The notes beneath the pieces were generated by a model that saw only the letters and a list, made by a program, of their open reading frames with translations, was not told where the DNA came from and searched no databases. Below, piece by piece: positions 1 to 7,503 of a DNA stretch of 38,348 nucleotides. The translations under genes and the position numbers were made by a program. The first letter of the stretch is position 1, and each line of letters begins with the position of its first letter. Source of the stretch: Eubacteriales bacterium (lineage in GTDB: Bacteria; Bacillota; Clostridia; Peptostreptococcales; Anaerovoracaceae); contig JAQUJQ010000002.1 of assembly GCA_028680875.1 (NCBI GenBank), forward strand, positions 1 to 38,348. Reading direction: 5' to 3'.

Positions 1-556
1 TTTCTATGCGCAGCATTTTATCCTCATGGCGAGTCGTAACGGCTTTGAGTCCTCTTTCTCCGTTATAGGCAAGTATCTCTCCTTCATATATCGAAGGGAT
101 CAATAAAGGATGCCCTTTTTTTCCGTGATAGCAGGGCACTATAAATGATTCCGGGTGCTTTTTATGCTCTTGAACAATCCGGTTTATAATCTTTGCAGGG
201 ACAAGGGGGCAATCAACCGGAAGCAGCAGATATGCGGACAAGGGTACTGATGGTTTGGCCATGGCAGCCCTTATACCGGTTTTTACCGATTCGTACATCC
301 CTTCGCAAAAATCTTTATTATAGGCTTCCTCTATCCCTTTTTCTTTCAGGATAGGTTTCAACAATTCTCTTTTATATCCCGTTACAGCTAAAATTTGATT
401 TACTCCCGCCTCTCTGAAAGCATCAGCAATCCTACCTATTGCGGGCACATCTCCCACCTTAAGCAGGGGCTTAAAATCTCCCATTCGAGAAGAATATCCG
501 GCGGAAAGGATCAAAGCACATACAGTAATATCCTGCCTCAGCTTATCGTTCACCAT
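1..556 (-). CDS. MobA/MocA-like nucleotidyltransferase (DVU_1551-like), C-terminus cut by window edge
   Basis: Partial gene: 185 codons are visible and the frame stays open to base 1, so the C-terminus is outside the window. The N-terminus reads LILSAGYSSRMG followed by K-P-L-L, the nucleotide-binding loop of MobA/MocA-type transferases. LLLPVDCPLV near residue 105 is the metal-binding Asp strand of the fold. MocA enzymes join CTP to molybdopterin to make the MCD cofactor of xanthine-oxidase-family enzymes, which fits an operon headed by such an oxidoreductase. The chosen ATG (556-554) overlaps the end of xdhC by 14 bases and follows an AAGGG site, suggesting translational coupling. It is the last visible gene of the operon. 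CTP specificity is inferred from context. Confidence 0.85.
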   Translation of the reverse strand, partial: MVNDKLRQDITVCALILSAGYSSRMGDFKPLLKVGDVPAIGRIADAFREAGVNQILAVTGYKRELLKPILKEKGIEEAYNKDFCEGMYESVKTGIRAAMAKPSVPLSAYLLLPVDCPLVPAKIINRIVQEHKKHPESFIVPCYHGKKGHPLLIPSIYEGEILAYNGERGLKAVTTRHEDKMLRIE

Positions 557-1370
557 GACCTGCCCTTACTTTTATCATCTCAGCCGCAACACTTACGGCG
601 ATTTCTTCAGGAGTCTCGGCGAAAATAGGCAATCCGATAGGAGAATACACTTTGTCTAATTCCTCCTGCGAAAAACCGTCCTCTATTAACCGTTTCTTAG
701 TGTCGGCAACCTTGTTTCTGCTGCCGATCATCCCTATATACGCCACCTTCCTCCTAAGAGACTGCTTCAGCACGGTATAATCGTAGCTGTGGCCTCTTGT
801 CATAATAACTATATAACTATTTTCATCGGTTTTTATGTCCTCATAGGCGTCTTCAAAGCTTTCGATCACTCTAACCCGGTCTGCCTCCGGAAACCGCTCG
901 CTGCTGGCATATTCCGCCCTGTCATCGATCACAGTCGTTGAAAAGCCGATAAACCGTAAAACCGGTTCAAGAGCCTGTCCCACATGACCTGCACCGAAGA
1001 TAAGTACAGTGCTTTTTACACCAAATTCTTCGATAAATGTTTCCGTCTTTGCTGCGTCCACATATTCAACAAAGACATCTGCGTCTCCGCCGCATCGCAT
1101 ATCTAATCCTTGCTGGTCCTCCGGCTTCAGTCTGAACCGATACAGTTTCGATTGTCTGGTTTTAAATGTCTCCAGAGCAATCCGTTCCACTTCGGCTTCA
1201 AGCTTCCCTCCGCCTACGGTACCGTATCTTGTTCCGTTTCCCCGCATAAGAAGACAGGCACCTTTTTTTCTGGGAGTTGAACCATTTGTATCTACCACCT
1301 TTGCTATAACAAAGCTTTCCCCTGTGTCAATCAGGTCCTTTCCGATCTTCAGAATATTATTCTTACTCAT
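543..1370 (-). CDS. xdhC: XdhC/CoxI-family molybdoenzyme maturation factor
   Basis: A 275-aa protein with both XdhC halves. The N-terminal XdhC_CoxI domain has GTRYGTVGGGKLEAEVE and a CGGDADVFVEY strand. The C-terminal Rossmann domain begins at VLIFGAGHVGQAL. Family members bind Moco or MCD, help its terminal sulfuration and insert it into xanthine dehydrogenase/aldehyde oxidoreductase apoproteins. Here the client is presumably the oxidoreductase at the head of the operon. An upstream in-frame ATG would add 26 residues reaching into the ligase gene. I prefer the ATG at 1370 because AAGGAGG, which overlaps the TAA of the ligase gene, sits 12 bases ahead and because MSKNNILKIGKDLIDTGE is a normal family N-terminus. 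Confidence 0.9.
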   Translation of the reverse strand: MSKNNILKIGKDLIDTGESFVIAKVVDTNGSTPRKKGACLLMRGNGTRYGTVGGGKLEAEVERIALETFKTRQSKLYRFRLKPEDQQGLDMRCGGDADVFVEYVDAAKTETFIEEFGVKSTVLIFGAGHVGQALEPVLRFIGFSTTVIDDRAEYASSERFPEADRVRVIESFEDAYEDIKTDENSYIVIMTRGHSYDYTVLKQSLRRKVAYIGMIGSRNKVADTKKRLIEDGFSQEELDKVYSPIGLPIFAETPEEIAVSVAAEMIKVRAGHGER

Positions 1371-1387
1371 AGCTATTTTCTTCCTCC

Positions 1388-2425
1388 TTATTTCACCCAT
1401 CTGGGGAATACCTTGTTTAATCTTTTTAACACACTGCCGCAAGGACATTGTTCAATTATCCACTTAGAAAGATCACCGGTCCGGTATCGAATAAGGGGCA
1501 TTCCTTTCCTAGTCAAGGTAGTAAACACGATCTCACCGCATTCACCCTCCGGTACGACTATCCCGGTCCCGGGATCGATTATTTCAAAGTACAGATCGTT
1601 TTCTCTCGGGTGGTAGCCGACCAGTGTTTCACAGCTTACTGCACCTCCAAGCCCCATTTCAGTCATTCCATAATGTTCGAATACTTTACATCCCCATATT
1701 TCCTCCAGCTCTCTTGCTGTTTCATCGGAAATATAATCGGTACTGAGTAATACGGTCTTAATGCCGGGAAAGCCCGGAGCGTTGCCATGTAACTCCTTCC
1801 AGAATTTTGCGAGACAGACAGCTTCCTGTGGGCTCCCCACAAACGAAGTGATGCTTTCTGTTTCTATGATCTTACAGAGTCTGTTTAAAACTTCTGTGTC
1901 GGTAATATCGGGTAATCCAAAGGGAACCGATCTACAGCCCAGCCGTTTTAAACCGGTATTCAGTAAATCTCCCACCGACCCGGGCCGTTGACAGGGCAGC
2001 AAAATCAGGACTGTATCATTCTCATCGACTAGATTTTTCATACCATGGTGAAAATAATCTATGGTCAATTCCTGGTCTTCTCTTGTGAAGTAAACTCTTT
2101 TACTTTCTCCGGTAGAGCCTGAAGTGTTCAGGGTTACAATACGGCTTATATGATTCGCCGGAACACAAAGCATTGACTTACCGTGTTCCGATAATTCTTT
2201 TGCTGTAGTAAAAGGTAAATTTTCTATTTCATTTATATTTTTTAATTGCTGACCTTTAAAATTCTTTAGCTTATTATTATAAAATCTACTATTTTTGATC
2301 GCATGGGATATTGTTTCATTTAGTTTCTTAAGCTGGAACTGTTCAAGTCTTTCTCTGGTTAAATCCATACAGTCTATAGCATCGATCTTCTCTTTTATCC
2401 AATTGTCCAAAAATAGTCCGCTCAT
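1388..2425 (-). CDS. Adenylate-forming (AMP-dependent CoA ligase-like) enzyme lacking the C-terminal lid, DVU_1553-like
   Basis: A 345-aa protein of the phenylacetate-CoA ligase/LuxE type. Visible core motifs are NTSGSTGESKRVYFT (phosphate loop), FEHYGMTEMG (adenine/acyl pocket) and RYRTGDLSKW (ribose-binding Asp). The chain stops about 22 residues after the last motif, so the roughly 90-residue mobile domain carrying the catalytic lysine for thioester formation is absent. The end is not a frameshift artefact, because the stop overlaps the ribosome binding site of xdhC. It probably makes an acyl-adenylate, or works with a partner protein; the substrate is unknown. The start at 2425 forms an ATGA overlap with the radical SAM stop and has GGGAG upstream. 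The longer frame to 2506 lies inside the preceding gene. Confidence 0.82.
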   Translation of the reverse strand: MSGLFLDNWIKEKIDAIDCMDLTRERLEQFQLKKLNETISHAIKNSRFYNNKLKNFKGQQLKNINEIENLPFTTAKELSEHGKSMLCVPANHISRIVTLNTSGSTGESKRVYFTREDQELTIDYFHHGMKNLVDENDTVLILLPCQRPGSVGDLLNTGLKRLGCRSVPFGLPDITDTEVLNRLCKIIETESITSFVGSPQEAVCLAKFWKELHGNAPGFPGIKTVLLSTDYISDETARELEEIWGCKVFEHYGMTEMGLGGAVSCETLVGYHPRENDLYFEIIDPGTGIVVPEGECGEIVFTTLTRKGMPLIRYRTGDLSKWIIEQCPCGSVLKRLNKVFPRWVK

Positions 2426-3771
2426 TGATTTTTCTCCCGATGAATGATGTTGTAAGCACAAAACGGAATCAACCTTTTGTCTCTTGTCGCTACATGTACT
2501 CTGCATCTTTCCAATCGCTTCAGATCAAGGTTCCAGGCATCCTGGAATGCCATTGCAGTAATGCTGAAACTGTTGGATTTCAGATTCTGAATATAATCAT
2601 CCCATTCAGAGAAATTATATTCCGTGCTTTCTGCAAGCGGTTTTTTATAGGCCTGCCAGGACCACTTCCGTGCTATATAGTTCCTGGCCCGGATGATGGA
2701 GGTGTCCTTTGAACAAAGACAGGATCTCTTTGATTGATCTGACAGAGAGGTTAAACTTTTATCCGGCCCAACTATAAAATTGCCGTGAAAGGAACACAGA
2801 GGATGGCCCGTCATCAATGGCACAAAGGCTTCCTTTTTGACTTTCCCACCGGTTTGCAGTTCAATGTTCCGAATCAGTTTAGGGATCGTAATCCTGTCAT
2901 CATCCCCCGGCATCTCGGGCATACCGGGAAATCTGCCGAAATAACTTACCGGCTGAAAGTGAATCCCCCGTAGATAAGGTGTTTTTTTTATTGCAAACTC
3001 GATAATCTCCCCTATATGATCTTCGTTTACTTTAGGCACTACAGTAACAACCAAAACTGTTCCAAGCTGTTCGCAGATGCAATGTTCTATTGCCTTTATC
3101 TTTTTATCAAGGAGCCTTTCCCCTCTTGTCTTTAGATAAATATCATCCTTAAGACCGTCAAATTGAAGGAACACAGAGGAAAGCCCGGCCTGCTTCAGAG
3201 TTCTTACATACTCTCTGCTATCTGCCAGCTTCCTGCCGTTTGTATTCAATTGTATGTAGGGGAAGCCCATCTCCCTTCCCATCGCAATGATTTCCGGCAA
3301 ATCTTTTCGTATCGTAGGTTCCCCGCCGGACAATTGGATATTGAATGGGCGATCCGGGCTTTGTTCCAACAGGAATTCATAAATCTCTTTGATCTCTTCT
3401 ATGGTTAATTCTTGACTTTCACAATAGGTTCTGTCAGATATATTCTGATGGGAACTCTGTGCATTTGCAAAGCAAAAAGAGCAATGCTGATTGCACCGAT
3501 TTGTCAATTCGATAAGCACACAACAAGCCTCTTGTTTATGATTTTCACACAAACCGCAGTCATAGGGACAGCCCTCTACAGTTTCTGTCTTTACTCCTTG
3601 AGGCTTGACATTATCAGGTGTAAGGTTCCAATCTTTATAGGATGGTTCTCCTTCCCAAACTAATGTCTTAAATATACCATGCTCTGGGCAGATCTTTCGA
3701 TCATATATTTTATCGCCTTCCTGATATCGTTCTACAGGTACCCTTTTTTTACAAATGGGACATATACTCAT
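2422..3771 (-). CDS. trsS: Radical SAM protein with N-terminal Cys-rich region (TrsS-like, DVU_1554-like)
   Basis: A 449-aa radical SAM enzyme. Cys93, Cys97 and Cys100 form CNQHCSFC, the [4Fe-4S]-SAM site; LSGGEPTIR is the SAM-binding GGE motif. A Cys-rich head precedes it: CPIC at 4-7, CPEHG at 28-32, CPYDCGLC at 68-75 and a Cys83-Cys84 pair just before IELTNRC. This head resembles tetraether-lipid synthase (Tes) and the pterin methylase MJ0619. As I recall, NCBI calls this family 'radical SAM (seleno)protein TrsS'. No in-frame TGA is present and both residues of the CC pair are TGT codons, so this is a cysteine form. It starts one base after the C-GCAxxG-C-C gene with GGGAG upstream. The reaction is unknown; the methylase likeness is only a hint. 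Confidence 0.85.
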   Translation of the reverse strand: MSICPICKKRVPVERYQEGDKIYDRKICPEHGIFKTLVWEGEPSYKDWNLTPDNVKPQGVKTETVEGCPYDCGLCENHKQEACCVLIELTNRCNQHCSFCFANAQSSHQNISDRTYCESQELTIEEIKEIYEFLLEQSPDRPFNIQLSGGEPTIRKDLPEIIAMGREMGFPYIQLNTNGRKLADSREYVRTLKQAGLSSVFLQFDGLKDDIYLKTRGERLLDKKIKAIEHCICEQLGTVLVVTVVPKVNEDHIGEIIEFAIKKTPYLRGIHFQPVSYFGRFPGMPEMPGDDDRITIPKLIRNIELQTGGKVKKEAFVPLMTGHPLCSFHGNFIVGPDKSLTSLSDQSKRSCLCSKDTSIIRARNYIARKWSWQAYKKPLAESTEYNFSEWDDYIQNLKSNSFSITAMAFQDAWNLDLKRLERCRVHVATRDKRLIPFCAYNIIHREKNQ

Positions 3772-3772
3772 T

Positions 3773-4168
3773 TTATTTCTCCCGGCGAAACTCTATATCG
3801 TAAGATTCAAACATATCCACCAGCTTTAAATATGTTCCTTCCACGATTTCTTTGCAAAGTACAGCCTTATTCAAAGGATTTCCTTCAAGCAGAATATCGC
3901 ATTCCGTATTTCCAAAAAGCTCCTCAAACCAATCATGCAATTCGTCACACATAGTATCTGCCTGTCTCTTGTCAGCCAAATACAACAAACAGAAGGAGGC
4001 TGACAATGTTCCGCAAGTCTTGCCCCGATGCATACCGTCGCATAAACCTGCCATAGCATCAACTAAATCGATATTCTCTTTACCCAATCCCTCAAGGCCC
4101 ATCTGCATGATCATTTGGCTGCAGCAATAGCCCTTAAACTTTAATTCCATAATCCGAAAGATATCCAT
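3773..4168 (-). CDS. C-GCAxxG-C-C family protein (DVU_1555-like)
   Basis: A 131-aa cysteine-rich protein. It has the family's pattern of a GYCCSQ motif (Cys15, Cys16), LCDGMHRGKTCG (Cys43, Cys52), Cys60 in an SASFC helix, and later Cys90 and Cys105. Members of C_GCAxxG_C_C proteins often sit beside redox enzymes and are thought to bind a metal or Fe-S centre. No reaction has been shown that I know of. The ATG at 4168 has a strong AAGGAGG site. The gene lies 11 bases after the methyltransferase and one base before the radical SAM gene, so all three are surely co-translated. It is a candidate partner or substrate of the radical SAM enzyme, which is inference. Confidence 0.82.
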   Translation of the reverse strand: MDIFRIMELKFKGYCCSQMIMQMGLEGLGKENIDLVDAMAGLCDGMHRGKTCGTLSASFCLLYLADKRQADTMCDELHDWFEELFGNTECDILLEGNPLNKAVLCKEIVEGTYLKLVDMFESYDIEFRREK

Positions 4169-4179
4169 AAATATCCTCC

Positions 4180-4896
4180 TTAAGGTTTTTCCGCTATAAG
4201 GAGAAAATAGCCCGGTTTTTTCTGTTTAATCATCTCTGCAAAATGCAAGGCATCTTTCTCTTCTTTTAATACCGACTGATAAAAATTCTCCATCGATCCA
4301 TAATGCATGATCATTGAAGCCATAAAGCTTTTAAGTTCAGCTGTCTTGTCCTCCCATAATATGATACGAAAGCCAAGCTCCGAAAGTAAATCATTGAGCT
4401 CACTTAAAACGAAAGCTCCGCTAATACAAGTTTTTACCTGCCCGTTATCACCTTCAACATTCTTATTTGCATCCCGCAGATAAAAATCACTTATGATAAG
4501 CTTTCCGCCTTTTTTTAAGACACAATAGGCTTCATGCAAAGCCTCTGTTTTGTTTTCAAATAATGATAAAGAGCATTCCATAAAGACTCCGTCAAATGAA
4601 AAAGAAGGAAATTCAAGCAGCTCTCCATCACCGTATACGATATTCAATTTTGGATTTCTGTCTTTTCCCCTTTTCAACAAAACCTTTGATGAATCAATTC
4701 CTACGGCACTTATATCGAAATTTGTTTCCAAAAATTCCACGGTAGCACCGCAGCCGCAACCTACATCTAAAAGCCTTGCCTTTTTCCCAAACTGACAAAT
4801 CTCCATAGCATGTGCGGTAACAGCAAAGCCTCCGGGTCTTATAGCATTTTCAAACACTTCACTAAAAACAGGGGCTTCAAATACTTTACAGGTCAT
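4180..4896 (-). CDS. trsM: Class I SAM-dependent methyltransferase (TrsM-like, DVU_1556-like)
   Basis: A 238-aa Rossmann methyltransferase of the UbiE/Methyltransf_11 kind. LLDVGCGCGAT at residues 42-52 is the SAM-binding glycine loop, VGIDSS is the acidic end of strand 2, and the segment around residues 118-144 (VLKKGGKLIISDFYL) is the family's conserved strand 5 region. The methyl acceptor cannot be told from sequence. In this operon it could be the pterin cofactor, a cysteine or selenium species, or a small molecule; none is shown. The ATG at 4896 lies four bases after the small redox gene and has GGAGG upstream. The name is from memory of the conserved cluster and should be treated as tentative. 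Confidence 0.85.
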   Translation of the reverse strand: MTCKVFEAPVFSEVFENAIRPGGFAVTAHAMEICQFGKKARLLDVGCGCGATVEFLETNFDISAVGIDSSKVLLKRGKDRNPKLNIVYGDGELLEFPSFSFDGVFMECSLSLFENKTEALHEAYCVLKKGGKLIISDFYLRDANKNVEGDNGQVKTCISGAFVLSELNDLLSELGFRIILWEDKTAELKSFMASMIMHYGSMENFYQSVLKEEKDALHFAEMIKQKKPGYFLLIAEKP

Positions 4897-4900
4897 ATAA

Positions 4901-5107
4901 CTACTTATCCTCCAAATTTTTTTCTACTTCCTGCATCTTTCCTAGAGCCAGGTCCTCGGGAACATAAACTTCTCCACACTTTGGGCATGTCAGCAATTCA
5001 ACGGGAAATGTACTTTTTAAATAGGTGATATGAGCTTTCCCGGGTTCAAGCAATAATCTGCATTTTGAACACATTAATCCCTCTTTGTTTTCAAATTCCA
5101 ATTTCAT
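4901..5107 (-). CDS. Small CxxC/CxxC redox or zinc-ribbon protein (DVU_1557-like)
   Basis: A 68-aa protein with two CxxC pairs, Cys13/Cys16 and Cys41/Cys44, separated by about 25 residues, plus a charged helical tail. The spacing fits a rubredoxin-like or zinc-ribbon knuckle. The second pair reads CPKCGEVYVP, typical of a zinc ribbon that may bind iron. The gene sits 16 bases after the dicluster gene behind a GGAGG site and is clearly translated with its neighbours. It could carry single electrons between the oxidoreductase and the dicluster protein, or scaffold the maturation enzymes. Whether it binds iron or zinc cannot be read from sequence. Confidence 0.8.
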   Translation of the reverse strand: MKLEFENKEGLMCSKCRLLLEPGKAHITYLKSTFPVELLTCPKCGEVYVPEDLALGKMQEVEKNLEDK

Positions 5108-5123
5108 AGATTAACCTCCGGTC

Positions 5124-7403
5124 TTAAAGCCTATATTTACGATGAGCGTTTTCTTCAATTTTCTTATTTATTTCAAGCCTGTGACTATATGCTTTATAGA
5201 TTGTATACACATCCCCTTCGATACTGTATTCAACCCAATAAGTAATCACTCCGGGCTGAAACTTGGCGGTATAATGGTTGTTATTGGGGTTCCATATCTT
5301 GCTGCCTGTATCTTCAGCATGGTAAATCACCTTTTTAATGTCCGAAACCAATATCAGTCTGTCATCCATTATGCGCTCGATCTCATCTGTAAGCTTTATA
5401 TTAATATCTTCATAGGGCTCTTTTTCCCGTTCCATTTCCTCACCCCATATCTCCTTCAATAGTTTCCTTTTAAGCATAATCCTGTTTTCATGCCTTTTGC
5501 TATATGAAATTATATATTTATGATCCCGCTCTCCGCTTTTATAGGGCTCATCATAGATTAAATCGAGGATATGCCTGCTCGATTTTGCCTCTTTAGTAAA
5601 CCTTTCTTTACACATCGCACAATATACCACAAAATCCTTGTCGCTTTCCATCGCCCTTGTATCGGTCATTTCCTTGGCCAAAGAGGTATTTGTAAACGAA
5701 ACCAAACCACCGAAGCTGCAACATTTTGTCATATCTCTGCTGTATTTCATTTCCTCGATCCGGTATCCCTTCTTTTTCAAAAGACTACGGACCGCTTTAT
5801 GAACATTGGGATCATGTCTCGCTGTACACGCATCGTGTACAGTAATGACAGGATGAGTATTTGCGATGGGCCCCTGAATTTCGGCCCCACACGAATCGTA
5901 TATTTCCCAAAGAGACTCAATTTGAATTCCCTCGATCTGCTCTGAAAACATCTTGGTACATGTGGCACAAGCAGTTATAACAATTGGTTTGCCTGCTTTT
6001 TCCCAATTATCTTTCACCTCTTCGGATGTCTGGTTAAATAAATCAACCCTTCCCGACCAAGCCGCCGGCGCACCACAGCACCCCAGATATAAACCTACAC
6101 CACCCCTTAAATTCTCAGTTAAAAACTGATAGGCTTTCAGCACATGGGTAGGTGCCAAGGCGCCCAGTTGGCATCCGGGGAAAAAGATATACTTGCTTTC
6201 TTCCATACCTACCTGATGACGTAACAGTTTAAAATAGTTACTGTTAGCGAATAACATATCATTGACGGGAAAATCATGGATTGCTTCCGGCATATGATTT
6301 TTTTCAGCTAAACCGACCTTGCCCGACATGCATACATCAGCCATATTTAGTCCATTAGGACAGATTTCTCCGCAAAGGCCACATAAGGTACAGGAGTTTA
6401 CCATATTTTTGCTTTTACGGATTCCCATCATAATATTTACATTGTTGGCAATCTCTCTGACATATTTTTTGGGATAGCTGCCTTCAGTTTCTAAGAACTT
6501 GCATTGCTTGACACATTCCATACACTCACATTGAATGCATCTTTCAGCTTCCTTTATTGCTTCTGCTTCGGTGAGACCATCCAACAACCTGGGAGTGACG
6601 GTAGTGGCACGAGGCTCAATTTGACCAATATTTACATACAATTCTGTCTTGTATGCAACTTCATTTTCTCTTCCTTCTGTCAGCGATACACCCTTTATCT
6701 GTCTGTCCAAGGAGATGGCCGAAGAACGGCCGTCACAAATTTTCTGTATAATACTGTCTTCACCGTAACCTGATTCAATAAGTAAATCTTTTGATCTGGA
6801 ATCATAAATACCGTCAAATATTTCTCCCAACTGTTCTTCTATGTCAGTAATCTGACAGTTGCATCTTAGTTGAATATCTGTGTCATCCAGTAATTTGAAA
6901 TCAGCATCCATCAGCTCCTCTGATAATAATCCGTCCTTTACCCTGCTTCGGATTCTGCCTCCCAATTTACCTTCTTTTTCAAATACTGTAACCTGATACC
7001 CTTTTTCATATAAAAACAATGCAGCAGTCAGTCCGGAAAGACCGCCCCCTACAATAGCTATTTTCTTATTTGTTTTTTTAATCGGTTTAATCTTTTTCTT
7101 CTTTAGTTCCCCAAATTCAATACATGCTCTTTCTAACTTAGAAATCAGGATAGAACCGCCTATTTCCTCTCTTTTACATACCAATTGACAGGGATGATCA
7201 CAAATCCTGCTTACGATTCTCGGGAAAGGGATATTTTTTTGAAAACAATTTACTGCACCTGTAAAATCATCTTTTTCTATATATCGGATCATGGTCTTTA
7301 CATCAACATGCATCGGACATGATGTAATACAAGCCGGGGCATAATTCTGTGTACATTTATCCTCATACTCCCTGATTTCAGGCCTCTTCATTTTTACCAC
7401 CAT
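5124..7403 (-). CDS. FAD/Fe-S/CCG-domain electron-transfer protein (dicluster-binding, DVU_1558-like)
   Basis: A 759-aa multidomain protein. Residues 1-100 resemble the GltD Fe-S head (Cys17, 25, 29, 68, 72, 76). IAIVGGGLSGL at 115-125 is an FAD-binding dinucleotide fold. Residues 289-301 and 338-348 carry two ferredoxin-type Cys clusters (CTLCGLCGEICP is the second). Two CCG domains, as in GlpC/HdrB, follow with FFPGCQ, GCCGAP and CATC at 408-482, and HDACT, KCCSFGG and CAMC at 524-598. A C-terminal tail of about 140 residues ends the chain. The second, NAD(P)H-binding Rossmann fold of GltD-like proteins is not recognisable. It probably accepts electrons from the oxidoreductase. Start is ambiguous: ATG 7403, or the in-frame ATG four codons later. 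Confidence 0.85.
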   Translation of the reverse strand: MVVKMKRPEIREYEDKCTQNYAPACITSCPMHVDVKTMIRYIEKDDFTGAVNCFQKNIPFPRIVSRICDHPCQLVCKREEIGGSILISKLERACIEFGELKKKKIKPIKKTNKKIAIVGGGLSGLTAALFLYEKGYQVTVFEKEGKLGGRIRSRVKDGLLSEELMDADFKLLDDTDIQLRCNCQITDIEEQLGEIFDGIYDSRSKDLLIESGYGEDSIIQKICDGRSSAISLDRQIKGVSLTEGRENEVAYKTELYVNIGQIEPRATTVTPRLLDGLTEAEAIKEAERCIQCECMECVKQCKFLETEGSYPKKYVREIANNVNIMMGIRKSKNMVNSCTLCGLCGEICPNGLNMADVCMSGKVGLAEKNHMPEAIHDFPVNDMLFANSNYFKLLRHQVGMEESKYIFFPGCQLGALAPTHVLKAYQFLTENLRGGVGLYLGCCGAPAAWSGRVDLFNQTSEEVKDNWEKAGKPIVITACATCTKMFSEQIEGIQIESLWEIYDSCGAEIQGPIANTHPVITVHDACTARHDPNVHKAVRSLLKKKGYRIEEMKYSRDMTKCCSFGGLVSFTNTSLAKEMTDTRAMESDKDFVVYCAMCKERFTKEAKSSRHILDLIYDEPYKSGERDHKYIISYSKRHENRIMLKRKLLKEIWGEEMEREKEPYEDINIKLTDEIERIMDDRLILVSDIKKVIYHAEDTGSKIWNPNNNHYTAKFQPGVITYWVEYSIEGDVYTIYKAYSHRLEINKKIEENAHRKYRL

Positions 7404-7430
7404 TTCTCTAATAAAATTTCGTGTTAAGAC

Positions 7431-7465
7431 GAGTATTCTCCTTATATTGATATAGGAGAATACTC
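7431..7465 (-). other. Intercistronic 11-bp perfect inverted repeat
   Basis: Arms GAGTATTCTCC (7431-7441) and GGAGAATACTC (7455-7465) pair perfectly. The loop can pair further with one bulge, giving a long AT-rich hairpin in the transcript. It lies in the 100-base gap between the oxidoreductase gene and the dicluster gene, the only large gap in the operon. No T-run follows on either strand, so it is not a standard terminator. A role in mRNA processing or 3' stabilisation of the upstream cistron is likely but inferred. Confidence 0.7.
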
Positions 7466-7503
7466 TATCTTTAACCGGCTCTGTTTTTTCTTTAGTTAAG
7501 GAC

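Noticed and set aside
1388..1450. Frameshift truncating the ligase gene
   Set aside because: Only 17 bases separate its stop from xdhC and the stop overlaps that gene's ribosome binding site, so there is no room for a lost lid domain.
1009..1467. 152-codon plus-strand open frame
   Set aside because: It lies opposite xdhC and the ligase gene, has no family likeness or ribosome binding site, and is a shadow of the real minus-strand genes.
3500..3560. Possible selenocysteine codon in the radical SAM gene
   Set aside because: The frame has no in-frame TGA; the residues at the suspected site are both TGT cysteine codons.
6595..6625. Sigma-54 promoter-like TGGCAC
   Set aside because: It lies on the plus strand inside the dicluster gene and lacks the TTGC element at the right spacing.
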